A DNA stretch of 43,067 nt from Conoideocrella luteorostrata (taxonomy: Eukaryota; Ascomycota; Sordariomycetes; Hypocreales; Clavicipitaceae), in NCBI GenBank assembly GCA_032433595.1, contig JASWJB010000352.1, positions 1 through 43,067 of the forward strand, in the 5' to 3' direction. A program made the position numbers and the translations under genes. This document shows positions 23,579-33,470 of this stretch, one piece after another. The notes beneath the pieces were generated by a model. It was not told the DNA's origin, did not search any database, and saw nothing but the letters and a program-made list of their open reading frames with translations. Positions within the stretch are counted from its first letter, which is position 1; each line of letters opens with the position of its first letter.

Positions 23579-24859
23579 TTATGGCAGAGGCTTTCCCCGT
23601 GTTACGTTGCGGGTAATACAGCCAGACCACTCGTATGACTCATTAAGCACACTCGACAGAAACTGCAGAGCTGCCGGCTTGCTGTTCTCAATCTCGGCCA
23701 CGTGCTCGCCCACCGTGTTCCTCTCAAACGTAATGTCAGCCCCAGTGTCGCAGAATTTTTTTACAGTAACATCCGTCCGCGTCACAGGGCAGTACTCATC
23801 ACCAATCGCCTTGTACAAGAACAGAGGCATACTGGGTGCGTTTCTGTTGCCTACATCTGCCTGCGTCTTGTACAGATGTTGAAGTATGGGTTCTTGTAGG
23901 TCAGCCTCGCCGCCCTTGAAGTAAGCGAACATGTCCTTGCCTGCGAACATGACGGCCGTGTCGGCAGCGTTGATGTCCAGCACGGAGAGAAAGCGCGCCC
24001 TGGTCTCCGGCACCAGTCGGCTCTCAAGATACTCCCTTGCGTCAGGAAACTGCGCTGTCAGCCCGAGCAAAAGCGCCGCGATAGTTCCCGCGATGGGACT
24101 CTTGTTAGCGAGGCTAAAGTTTGCGGCGATGTTATCGACCAAACCACCCAGCGCCACACCGCCAATGTTGAGCTCGGGTGCGTACTGTTGCTGCATCTGA
24201 GCGGCGGCCATAGTGCCGATGCTTCCGCCGCTGTACGCCCATAAACCAATGTTGAACTGCCCCGTGCTCGTGAAGCTTGCCAAGTTTAAGACGGCGCGTA
24301 ATGAGTCCAGCGTCGCACGGCCTCCTTGGTCGCTCGCGCCAAAGGCGGCACTGGGTCCCCAGTAGTCGGGAGCGTTGACAACCCAGCCTCTGGAAAGCAG
24401 TTCGATAACGACCGCGTCGGACGACTTGAGGCCAAGCGCCTCATTCTCCTGGGCCATCCTCCAGTACAGGCCAATGGATGGACTTGAGTCGAGATTGGCG
24501 GAATTGTAGGCGAATTGATAGGACACCAGAGCAGCGTTTCCCGAGGGCGAGAAATAAAAGGACCGTGGAAGAAACAGGGTGGTTACGGCCCATGATGGCC
24601 GTTTTCGTGCGTCAGTCGTGCGATACAATATGTTGATGGCGGCCGCAGCGGTACCGATAACCTTGGTGAGATTGCCTGGCGCCTGGCGTATCCGAAGAAC
24701 CTCACCGGGTTGTCGGTACTCAAAGCCATCCGGTGCTTTATACCACGGGTCTTGGCTGGGGGGCAACGGCTGGCATGCGTCGGCACCATCACGAAACTTG
24801 GCCCACTCCAAAGCCTGCCCTAAGGCGACGAGTCTAAACAGCAAACACAGAGGACGCAT
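23579..24859 (-). CDS. Secretory-lipase-family esterase (LIP), possible pathway deacylase
   Basis: One exon. The start at 24859 gives 426 residues with a hydrophobic leader (MRPLCLLFRLVALGQA) that looks like a signal peptide; the frame stays open to an ATG at 24934, which would add 25 residues. The body follows the fungal secretory lipase family: WYKAPDGFEYRQPGEVLRIR near the start, GWVVNAPDYWGP, nucleophile region AYSGGS with the serine near residue 210 of the short form, GDEYCPV with the likely acid, and GEHVAE with the likely histidine. Such enzymes hydrolyse esters in the secretory route or outside the cell. It sits directly between the monooxygenase and acyltransferase genes. In the Monascus pathway an acetyltransferase and a deacetylase (MrPigM, MrPigO) act around the flavoenzyme step, and a similar role is inferred here. 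Confidence 0.88.
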   Translation of the reverse strand: MRPLCLLFRLVALGQALEWAKFRDGADACQPLPPSQDPWYKAPDGFEYRQPGEVLRIRQAPGNLTKVIGTAAAAINILYRTTDARKRPSWAVTTLFLPRSFYFSPSGNAALVSYQFAYNSANLDSSPSIGLYWRMAQENEALGLKSSDAVVIELLSRGWVVNAPDYWGPSAAFGASDQGGRATLDSLRAVLNLASFTSTGQFNIGLWAYSGGSIGTMAAAQMQQQYAPELNIGGVALGGLVDNIAANFSLANKSPIAGTIAALLLGLTAQFPDAREYLESRLVPETRARFLSVLDINAADTAVMFAGKDMFAYFKGGEADLQEPILQHLYKTQADVGNRNAPSMPLFLYKAIGDEYCPVTRTDVTVKKFCDTGADITFERNTVGEHVAEIENSKPAALQFLSSVLNESYEWSGCITRNVTRGKPLP

Positions 24860-25955
24860 GGATTTGTCCCTGCACCAGAGAAGCAACGTGGAGAGAAAGG
24901 AAGGAAGAAAGACGCCGTTGGCGTCAACAGTCAACAGTAGCGCGCGGTCTTTTGGAGCTTGTGCTGCCAGCTACGTTCCTGATAGACTCCGGGCAGAGCT
25001 CACCTGAACCGTGCCATCTTGGATTGTGGAATCCTCGTCTACTTTAATATGCCCTGGTTCAAAGCTCCCGTCGGAATCACCGGCTCACGCGCTGAAGATG
25101 CGTCAAATACATGAAGCCAAGCTTTAGCAACCTTTGTTCGTTGAGCTCCTTGATGGGCTGCTCAGCATTCGGGCTCGTCCACGACTCGGACGTTCGTTTG
25201 CGCTTGGCGGGGGCAGTGGCGCTGCCGCTTCCCCCGCCAGTGATCCGCTGAACGGAGCATTGTATCCCTGCCACGTGCTAGCGGGGTTGTTCCTTACTAG
25301 TAGGATTCCTCCAGATTCTGACCCTGGCCTGGTTTGCTGTGGTTGATCTAGCATCAACTAGCGTCCGCCACGTTCAAAGTTGGACACCATGTGGCGCCCA
25401 TAATATGTGGCCATCGCATGCGCGGAGGCCGTTTCTACGAGGGCTAAGGAGCTGAACATTTACTTCCGCGGGCTTGCTTTGAAGTCTATGGGCGGACTAT
25501 TTACGCGTCATGAGTCTTGATTTGGTTTCATCATCGTAGCGGCCGGGTCTGCTTTTTGGTCGGTTGCCTGTTGTCACGTGTCCATCGTTCAAGAAGTCTG
25601 GTCATGGAGGAAATGAGCAATTCAATGCCATGTGCTTTTGCAAGTCAATCCGCGTTGCTGACACACTGCATGCCAGGATATGTCATGTAATGCAACGCTT
25701 TCAGAAGAATTGCAATGCCAGAATAGTGAATACAATTACACACAAAGTCGAACAAAGAGTCCGCCCGTTCGCTGCCAATATGCTGGGCATCCTCACTAGT
25801 GACGACGCTCTTGTCAGGAGCTGCAGCAAGAGTCAGCTTTCAATTAGCAACTCAACTTTATCAATAATCAACCAAGATTTTTTTTTTTTTTTCATTTAAT
25901 TTAATTTAGTTTGCCCTGCTTGTATTTGTATACCACTCCGCACACATTATCTTTA
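24860..25955. other. Intergenic between esterase and acyltransferase
   Basis: Upstream region of the esterase. A T16-type homopolymer at about 25880-25895 lies near the acyltransferase stop. A plus-strand open frame at 25564-25899 ends in that T run and has no domain. No gene is called. Confidence 0.5.
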
Positions 25956-27398
25956 TCACAGCTTCGCGGAGTCAATCCGCCTTCCAAAGAGCTGCACGTA
26001 GCGGCTCCACTCCGCGTCCACAGCCAAGCCGTCTAATTCCGCTTTGGGCAAACACAGCAAGATCTGTATGTCGCCCATGTCATTGCAAGTGGAAGTGAAG
26101 TACATGCATCCCGGCATTTGAGCCCCTTCCGCTTTCCTCGCCATCTTGGCCTCACCCAGTTTGCCCATCCTAGCCGGCGGCCTATGTGCCCAGGGAAGCA
26201 GGGACGTTCCGCCAATGTCGGTTCGCGGGTTCGTCAGGCCCCCATATAGCAGTTTGGATTTGTCCGCAACACCGGCCATGAACGTGACATAACTTCGCAC
26301 GCTCCATTCTGTCCTTGAGACCTCCAGATCGAGCCTCAGCTGGTGGGCGAGCTCTCCCAGCGGGCTGCTTGCCACCTTCCCGATAGGTAGACGCGTTGCC
26401 GCGTGAAGCATCATGTGTCCCAGATACTCAGGGCCCAATCCTACGGCTCGCCGTCCGTTGACGGCCCGCCCGAACTTTGAGACATGATTGGCGTCGACGC
26501 AGCCCAATGCGAGCCGCACGGCGCTGATACGTTGCCAGCAGAACGCCGTTAGTGCATCGTCGGTAGAAATTCGCGTGGACGACGAAGACGAGGACGCCGC
26601 CCTGTCTCCCCCGTCCGCCGTAGTGGCGCCAACAAGAGACGCCAACGACTTGGCTGCACGCTTCTTGATCTCAGCAGCCGCCAACCGCGACATCAAGAAC
26701 ATGCGCCACTCAGTTTGGGGCGGCGGTGGAAGCGGCCACGGGTCCGGCCGGAAGAGATGGTTGTAATCCTTGACCGGCTCACCAGGTGGCAGGAGCGGCA
26801 GCACACGAGCCCGGTCGAGATTAGCGATCCGGATATCTTGATTATTTATCTTGCCGCCACTCATCAACGTTGCCAAGTAGTCCCAAAGCTGCATGATGCC
26901 GATGCCATCGATCATGCTGTGGTGCGCAGACAAGACGATGAAGACGCCGCCGTCGATGAAAACCGCACGGACTGCCAAGACGGGAGCTAGGTCGAGACCG
27001 TGGCGTTCTGGCAGGCCGGGACATGGGACCAGATGCTTCGATTCGACTAGGCTTCCACAGGACGCAAGGAGCGACCGAAACGACGGGAAGAAGGCGCGCG
27101 CATCCACATGGTGCACCTTATTTGGAGGTGCTGAGTCTGGCCAGGGCTCAGAGGTAATGAAGCCCGAGTTCCCGGGCTGGGCGCCGCGCACGACCACATG
27201 GTGAGCGAGCCATGGTATCTTGCAATGAAGCTCGTCAAGTGATGCTTGAAGCTCGGCGACAATGGTCTGCGGGGACGTTGCCGGAGGAGTTGCAAAAAGA
27301 TGCGCGCCATGTGAATAGCCGTTAAGTGACGGCAGTTGCGTGATGACATCTTGGTGAATAGGGTAGCTCTGGCAGCTGTCTGCTGCGGTGGGCACCAT
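25956..27398 (-). CDS. HxxxD acyltransferase (transferase family, trichothecene-acetyltransferase-like)
   Basis: A single exon of 480 residues. It carries the BAHD-type catalytic motif HSMID (His160 to Asp164) in VLSAHHSMIDGIG, the mid-protein segment STDDALTAFCWQRI, and a NGRRAVGLGPEYLGHMM stretch matching the N-x-R region of this family. The usual DFGWG motif near the C-terminus is not evident, which is common in divergent fungal members. The enzyme should move an acyl group, most often acetyl, from CoA onto a hydroxyl. Its placement beside the esterase and monooxygenase suggests that it acylates the alcohol made by the SDR ketoreductase, as MrPigM does in Monascus. No signal peptide is seen; probably cytosolic. 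Confidence 0.9.
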   Translation of the reverse strand: MVPTAADSCQSYPIHQDVITQLPSLNGYSHGAHLFATPPATSPQTIVAELQASLDELHCKIPWLAHHVVVRGAQPGNSGFITSEPWPDSAPPNKVHHVDARAFFPSFRSLLASCGSLVESKHLVPCPGLPERHGLDLAPVLAVRAVFIDGGVFIVLSAHHSMIDGIGIMQLWDYLATLMSGGKINNQDIRIANLDRARVLPLLPPGEPVKDYNHLFRPDPWPLPPPPQTEWRMFLMSRLAAAEIKKRAAKSLASLVGATTADGGDRAASSSSSSTRISTDDALTAFCWQRISAVRLALGCVDANHVSKFGRAVNGRRAVGLGPEYLGHMMLHAATRLPIGKVASSPLGELAHQLRLDLEVSRTEWSVRSYVTFMAGVADKSKLLYGGLTNPRTDIGGTSLLPWAHRPPARMGKLGEAKMARKAEGAQMPGCMYFTSTCNDMGDIQILLCLPKAELDGLAVDAEWSRYVQLFGRRIDSAKL

Positions 27399-28447
27399 GT
27401 TTATCGCGTGATGATGATGTTATGCCCCCAAAAAAAGAAGAAAAACAGGGGGCGGGGGACAGAAACCTAGCAGAAAATATGGCAACCATGCGGAAGCGAA
27501 GCTGACACCAAGAGACCAATACCCTGTACTCTTGTCAAGCGTTTTTGCTACGGTGCGGGAGCAAGCTGAATGCAGATTGGGATCCTGATGCTTCGTGTTG
27601 CTAAAACCGAGAAGGGTTCCACCACGATAAGTGATGAGTTCATGATACAAAGACCTGCGTGCCACACCTCGGCCCATGCGTACTAGAGAGGACACACGCG
27701 GTTATCACCTGCTTCGCTCCAAAATACAGGCCAATGGTAGAGAGTGTTTTAACATTCGAACGGTGATTGCTTCTTTGGCGGAGAAGTGTAAGAACGGCCC
27801 CCATGAGGCCAGGCCCTAGAGCATCCCTCTGGTGTCAGCATGGGGGCGTCAGCGATGCTGCGCTGCCTTTCATGCACGTAAGACGATAATGTGACGTAGG
27901 CAACGCCCCCAATTGGGGTCATAAAAGTTCGCATCACCGGCATGTACTCCGCATATCCGTCAGCCTAGTGACCACGTCTAATGCTACATGTTCATCAATG
28001 TAAGGAATATGGTGTGTTGTGTGCGTAATGACACTACGCTGAGATTGAGAGAGAGATAGAGCTTACTACTTTGCGTATCTTTCACGGTCAGCCCCACGAC
28101 ATTCGTGAATTGTAGCTTGCAGCGTTATTGACAGCCTAAGTAAACTAGCTTTTCAATGAGCACAGGATCGTACATAGCAGTCTACATGGCTCAGTTTGGG
28201 TCGTTCCGGATATTTACAGTACATAGAAAGGGACTGAGGTAATGAGCAATACAGAGCTAAAATATTAGCCGGTAAACCCCTCCCAGCTTCGCCGTTCACT
28301 TGTTGCCCGAATCAAGGCGCAATGTCCAGTGGTGTATTGTCAATTATTGATGTATCGAGACAACTCCTCACGGGTCAAGTTGCCGTTTTCGTATTTTTTT
28401 TATGAAGGTAATGGAGTTATTGATGCATGAATAGGTTATTGGCTATC
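27399..28447. other. Intergenic between acyltransferase and reductase
   Basis: Upstream region of the acyltransferase and 3' region of the reductase. Short minus-strand frames (27420-27695, 27749-27943) have no domain. No gene is seen. Confidence 0.5.
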
Positions 28448-29503
28448 TTAATTTAGCCCTAAAATAATCTTCTGAGCGGAGACACCTTTCCTTCGAATTT
28501 CGTATGCCTGTTGGAGACTTTCCAACCCATGGCCGACAAGGCATGGCTCCGGCTCAGGAACAAGCACACCAAACGATAGAGCCTTGGGCACAAAGTCGCG
28601 GAATATCTTACTAACGACCGAGTCTGGATCACCGAGGTCGAGGATGTCAATATATTTAGTCTTAATATCCCCTGGGTAGCCTTGCTGTGGAGGGGGTCCG
28701 GCGCTGGCGATGAATTTGACACCATCAGTGCTTCTCAGTACATGGGCACAAAGGGCATCGCCTCCGGAGTTTATAGCCATGGCACCAGCTAGCTTCTTTC
28801 CCTCTAGAGCCGACACAACAGCGTCGGCGCAGCCAGGGTCGTGATAGTCAAACACCTCGCGAGCCCCGAGCCGACGGACGAGGTCAAAGTTTTTGGGTGA
28901 TGCTGTCGACAAAACTTCATACCCAGCTGCTTTGGCAAGCTGCACGGCGCTGGTTCCAACAGAGGAGGCCCCAGACGTGATGACCAGCCACTGGTCGTTG
29001 GGCGCGGCGGCCGGGACTGTGGGCAGGTCGAGAGCGAGTAAGTCGTGATGGAACAGGCCATACGCAGCAGTGCCAAAACATAATGGCAAGACACAAGCGC
29101 GGTTGTAGGAGACAGAGGCTGGTATAGCGGCCGCTAGAGACTCTCGCACGACGGTGTAATGCTGAAACGCACCTTCAGCCGTACGGTTGCCAAAGGCAAG
29201 TGTCCCGGCTGCGTATGCAATAACCCGATCGCCAACGACGAAGCGCGAGACTGCGCTGCCGACTTCAACCACCTGGCCGGCAAGGTCAGATCCTTGAACA
29301 CATGGATACTGTACGTATGGAAGCAGCGCGGTGCCAACGATTTGCTTGTAAACGTCAACGGGGTTTACAGCCACAGCATAGTTCTTGACGACAAGCTCAT
29401 TCGGCCCCGGTGGTGTATATGGCGCATCCTTCAACTCAATGGGGCATTTGGGATTACCGGTTGCCAGGAAGGCTGCTCGATTACTGGGTGCCCCGTCTGC
29501 CAT
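28448..29503 (-). CDS. Medium-chain dehydrogenase/reductase, trans-enoyl-reductase-like
   Basis: A single exon of 351 residues with the MDR layout: an N-terminal GroES-like domain (NPVDVYKQIVG, GSDLAGQVVEVG, GDRVIAY), a nucleotide-binding domain with TSGASSVGTSAVQLAK, STASPKNFDLVRRLGA and FDY, and a C-terminal GLESLQQAYEIRRKGVSAQKIIL. No zinc-binding Cys/His set is apparent, so it belongs with NADPH-dependent enoyl or quinone reductases (LovC- and MrPigH-like) rather than zinc alcohol dehydrogenases. A non-reducing PKS has no enoyl reduction of its own. The likely role is therefore on a side-chain or azaphilone ring double bond after release, as proposed for MrPigH in Monascus yellow pigments. 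It is codirectional with the four genes before it. Confidence 0.92.
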   Translation of the reverse strand: MADGAPSNRAAFLATGNPKCPIELKDAPYTPPGPNELVVKNYAVAVNPVDVYKQIVGTALLPYVQYPCVQGSDLAGQVVEVGSAVSRFVVGDRVIAYAAGTLAFGNRTAEGAFQHYTVVRESLAAAIPASVSYNRACVLPLCFGTAAYGLFHHDLLALDLPTVPAAAPNDQWLVITSGASSVGTSAVQLAKAAGYEVLSTASPKNFDLVRRLGAREVFDYHDPGCADAVVSALEGKKLAGAMAINSGGDALCAHVLRSTDGVKFIASAGPPPQQGYPGDIKTKYIDILDLGDPDSVVSKIFRDFVPKALSFGVLVPEPEPCLVGHGLESLQQAYEIRRKGVSAQKIILGLN

Positions 29504-30380
29504 GGCGTGTGTTGAGAACTTCCCAGGGGGGCAGCGGAGATCAGAAAGCTGTGAGTGAGATTGAGCTATTGTGGTGCTGGGCGATGAAAGGAATCAATTC
29601 GAGCCAAGCCGTATCGATTCTTGTGGTAATTTGGTTGCCAGAGAAGGAACAATGACGATTGCTGGTACTTGTAGCATGGAGCGTCACGGTGTCCGCCACA
29701 TCAGGTATCACATATCATATTGCGGAGTTTCATAGGGTGGGTGCCACAAATAAACTAAACCGCCGAACCACCCACGTCCGCCGAGCCGGCTTTCCCCGTG
29801 CCGCTATATCTAGCCCTCCTCAGTTTGGGACCATCCTAGGACCAGACGGGTGCTGCAAGTAAGACGCAGGGTGTAGATAAGGTGATTTGATCCATCTCGC
29901 CCAGCTTGGGTGCCATGCCGACCCAGCCAGAACAGGACTTCGACACACGGTGTGGTTCATGGAAACGAAGATAGCGAAATGGAACGGTGTTGTGGTTTGC
30001 TTTCCTGCGTGCCCAGTCCGTCGTGATGCAACCCCATCCCTGTTTGATTTGAGACGTGTTGGGCCTGGCCATACGTAGGATGCGCTGTCGTGCCGTGACG
30101 GAAATTGTGCTTTTGCCAACAACTATTCGCTGCAATGACGTGAGCCACATTGTGAGGCATGTACCCCGCGCTACGGCGAAGTATTCTGTACAATGCACCG
30201 ATTGAGTGCGTGCTTGAATACATAGCCATTCACCATGAAATGCAAGATAGGCCCGACAAACGGGCTTAATAATGAACCAGGACCCAAATGACTTTATGAC
30301 AGCGTCACCGGGCGGCATTTCTTTCCTCCCTGCGCTTCGAACAGAATATCTCGTGCCGGAAAATTGTCACAGTCGCTCGC
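29504..30380. other. Divergent intergenic region between reductase and membrane protein
   Basis: A divergent promoter region of about 880 bp. A minus-strand frame of 160 codons at 29836-30318 has no domain and unusual composition and is not accepted as a gene. Confidence 0.5.
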
Positions 30381-31791
30381 ATGGCTCTTCACGTCTCCGA
30401 AAACGCCGAGCAGTATACCGGCTTCGTTGTGAGCATTGTTTTTGCACCCATTTGCATCATCGCCACCAGCCTTCGGTTTCTCGCCACTAAACGTTACCAC
30501 CGGCCTTACGGAGGAGATGACTGGCTTGCCCTCATAGGGTGCATTATCTTTTTATCTTATATAGCATATGCACTGTGGCGTAAGTACACGACACACACAC
30601 ATCCACACATTCGCGCATACACGCATACACGCACATACATATACACACAAAATTGAAGAGGAAATGGCGATGAATTACACGCCACCTACTACCTGTACTT
30701 ACCTAGGCTGTCCTTCTATTTAGTGTTTTCGACCATCAATGGGCGTCCGGTACTTGTCTTCGCCAAAGAAGACCCACACATGGCTGTGGAGGTGTTGAAA
30801 GCTGGCGATATTATGAACGGCGTCTACGGGATCCAGCAGAGCTTTGTCAAGTTCAGCCTTCTGGTCCTCTATTATCGGCTCTTCTGGATAAATGACAAAT
30901 TCAGAATAGCTGTTTGGGCCGTGGGCATTGCGCAGGGCGCATGGGGATTAGCCGTCCTGCTTGTGCATATCTTTGCTTGCAATCCCATAGCCAAGGTTTG
31001 GAACCCGAAGATACCGGGCCACTGCATCGACGTCAACCTGTTCTTCAACATTTACGAGCCACTCAATGCGCTCCTTGATTTCATCGTCGCTGGGCTGGCC
31101 ATCTGGATGTTGCCAGCACTACAGATGAGAAGAAGGACCTTGGTTCACTTGGGCTTCCTGTTCGCCCTCGGCAGCTTGTTCGTATTCAAACATGTGCCCT
31201 TTTTCGTTAGCATAAGAAGAAAGCGAGCTAACCCTGTGTTCTCACCACATATAGTTCCGGCATCATTAGCATAATTAAAGTTGTTCAAGCCCAATACGCT
31301 GCCCGTAAGTTCATATCAAGCTTCCCTCCTACTTCCCTTTGCTGCTGTTTTCCCATGAATTGTCCCGCTGAAGCGACAATGCTGCAGAACGAAACTTCCA
31401 ATCCGTAATCTGGAACATCGTGCAAATGGCCACGAGCATCATCTGTTGCTGCGCCCCCATCTACCAGTCTATACTTCCCAAGTTCGGTGTGTACGACAAG
31501 TTATACTCTTGGGTATCAACTGTGCTAAGCTCCAGAAGGTCCCACGGAGATTCAGCTGGACGACATGGCCCCGCCGCGAACACCTCAACAGGGGACAACA
31601 ATAGATCCAAGTCTGGAGGACTTAGCCAACGGTCGCAGTGGTTCAACAACTACAATGGATCGAGTGAAAGAGCGCTGGCATGGGCGGAGGCAGGCCTGAA
31701 GCAGAATAAAGGGGGAAGTTTGGGCAGCAAAGACACGGTTAACATCCCGTCTGGGAGAGTACGAGTCGATCGGACTGTTGATGTTGCGTAG
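30381..31791 (+). CDS. Fungal rhodopsin-domain (PTH11/SAT4-like) membrane protein, four exons
   Basis: Exons 30381-30589, 30724-31177, 31256-31304 and 31388-31791 join to 371 residues with GT-AG introns. Family signatures are the GGDDW motif at the start of TM2, a VKFSLLVLYYRLFW segment ending TM3, a CNPIAKVWNP loop, a cysteine in GHCIDVNLFF, TM5 LNALLDFIVAGLAIWMLPALQM and a final FSGIISIIKVVQA helix reconstructed across introns 2 and 3. The tail is polar and serine-rich. Intron 1 (134 bp) carries a CA-rich microsatellite. The gene lies at the right border of the polyketide island and is divergent from the reductase. Rhodopsin-domain proteins are frequent neighbours of fungal clusters, but their role is rarely known; involvement is possible, not shown. 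Confidence 0.85.
30590..30723 (+). repeat. CA-rich microsatellite in intron 1
   Basis: Intron 1 of the membrane protein gene starts GTAAGT, ends TTTAG and holds ACACAC- and CATACACG-type repeats at about 30598-30650. It is twice as long as the other introns. Confidence 0.7.
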
Positions 31792-32509
31792 TTAGCTAAA
31801 CTAACTCATCACACTACAGCGTCTTTGGGGCATCGCTTCCAAGCTACTCGACCACGCCGAATGTACTATAAGCCCTAAGTTTAAGAAAAGAGTTAAGAAG
31901 ATGTTAGAAAAGGCATACTTAGCATAACAGAGAAATTTTATGTTATCCATGAGACGTCAGTTTACCACTATATAATGACCACTTCATTCCAAGTTTTGAG
32001 CTCTTCGCCATAGTGATTACGCGTCTCTTTCCATCTCCGACGAATTCCATTATCCAGCCGCTACTTAAATCCACTGTAAAATATATACGCGGCTTTTTGA
32101 CTTTGTAACGGGATCAAAATTTTGGGGAACTCGACACTAAGATAACCTCAAGATAACCTCATAAAACACATGTAAATCCAACTATGCTTGCAAATCTAGT
32201 ACGTGTCACGTCAAGAGAAGTTCAATAATACTCTTTCTTAAACCTGTATCGTTGATCAATGTTCTATGGCAGGGTACAGCCAGAATTTAATGTGTTTTTT
32301 TCATCCATAAGATGAGTCCATGACGGACAGAAAAAAACTTGGGAAAAATCATCCTTTTAAATTTAAATTACTTCTTAGTTTAGTTACTAGTACAAGCTAG
32401 AACATATCATTTTGTTCTATAAAATGATGTCTTTTAGTATGCGCTTGCACTTTTTCCCTATCCCCCCTCTTCTCTGATTTATAGATACTGCGCGTCTTTT
32501 TCATTATTT
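31792..32509. other. AT-rich intergenic stretch
   Basis: Marks the change from the well-kept cluster to AT-rich decaying DNA. It includes a 10-bp direct repeat AGATAACCTC twice near 32140-32160. No gene is seen. Confidence 0.5.
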
Positions 32510-33470
32510 CTATTCTTCTCTCCTTTCCTTAGCTGATATTCCGTGTCTAGCGTTGTCCTCAAAACGAATTTCCTTCTCACCCCAAGTCATTAAAATTCCA
32601 AGTAAAGCAAACGCAATAGCTACCTGCCAGATCAACTTTAAAGCCCCGACGTACGTCTGCACGATCTCTCCCTGTGTCTGAGATGGAAAAGAGTTGATAA
32701 ATGTCTTGGAGGCGCGCTCGTACGCGACACCGCTAAGTAGCTGAGAGCGGACAGATGTATCGGCAATATTTTGGTATGCAAGTTGGCTGAAGCGGTTGTT
32801 AAACATAACAGCTGGTATCGCGACACCGAAGATGGAACCAGCGGAGCGAATAAAACCCCAGGTGGCGGTGCTAAGGGCGACGTCTTTTTCCTCGGAGAGG
32901 CTTTGTGGGTTGCACAGGGTTGTGCAATGATCTAGATCATCGGCTTCAAAGGGAATATATTAATAATTGTCTGTGTCTATCTAAGAAGAAGAAAAAAAGT
33001 CATAGTGGAAGGCACGATATCGCCGTATAAATATCGTGGCTTGAAGGTGACCACGTGACAACATGATAAGAAGACCAGGGATAGATGGCGCCACCCCAGG
33101 CGAGCGCAATGAGAATCGCAGTGACTGAAGCCATAAGGAGGACATTTCCGAAGAAGTCAATGCGCTTTAATTTCTCCTTTAGTGTTGTCTGTCGAGTGCG
33201 TTCGATCTGAAGGAAGATGACCATTAAAACGAGAGCAGCTCCAGCAACTAGAAGACCAATGTAGAAAACCCAACGCCATGAAACCTGATCTACAAGAACC
33301 CACCGATAAAAGGACCAAAGCTAGACCCAAAACTGAATATAGCGAAGATAATTCGCATGTAATTACCTCGGTCTCTCAAAGGAACCAAGTCGCAGACGAT
33401 AATGTCGATAAGCATATTAACGCCTCCCAAGCCTATACCCTGGATGGCGAATACTTATAATAAAAATTAC
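32510..33470 (-). pseudogene. MFS efflux transporter, middle and C-terminal pieces, LTR-disrupted
   Basis: On the minus strand, 33470 to about 33065 encodes TM segments of a DHA-type multidrug transporter: FAIQGIGLGGVNMLIDIIV, LRDRGNY, FGPFIGGFL, then after a one-base deletion near 33300 DQVSWRWVFYIGLLV and LKRIDFFGNVLLMASV up to GGAIYPWSS. An LTR remnant (32904-33063) follows. Coding then resumes with SLSEEKDVALSTATWGFIRSAGSIFG and runs to the natural C-terminus at 32510 (EKEIRFED). About 100-150 residues expected between the two parts are missing, so insertion and deletion have both occurred. The N-terminus is absent here, but a fitting piece lies at 40004-40249 on the same strand. Confidence 0.85.
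32904..33063 (-). mobile_element. Solo LTR remnant inside the MFS gene (copy 4)
   Basis: A minus-strand copy of the same LTR family, 160 bp against about 205 bp for the others. Read on the minus strand it starts TGTTG and jumps straight to TCACGTGGTCACC, lacking about 40 bp of the 5' part, and ends AACCCACA. Its flanks (GGCTT and TGATA on the plus strand) do not match, so there is no target duplication. With the lost MFS coding segment beside it, this points to a deletion formed after insertion, perhaps by recombination between two copies. Confidence 0.8.

Noticed and set aside
25564..25899. Plus-strand open frame of 111 codons
   Set aside because: It ends in a run of phenylalanines from a T homopolymer and has no recognisable fold.
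29836..30318. Minus-strand open frame of 160 codons between the reductase and the membrane protein gene
   Set aside because: No domain, no hydrophobic pattern or family resemblance, and it overlaps other random frames on both strands in a divergent promoter region.
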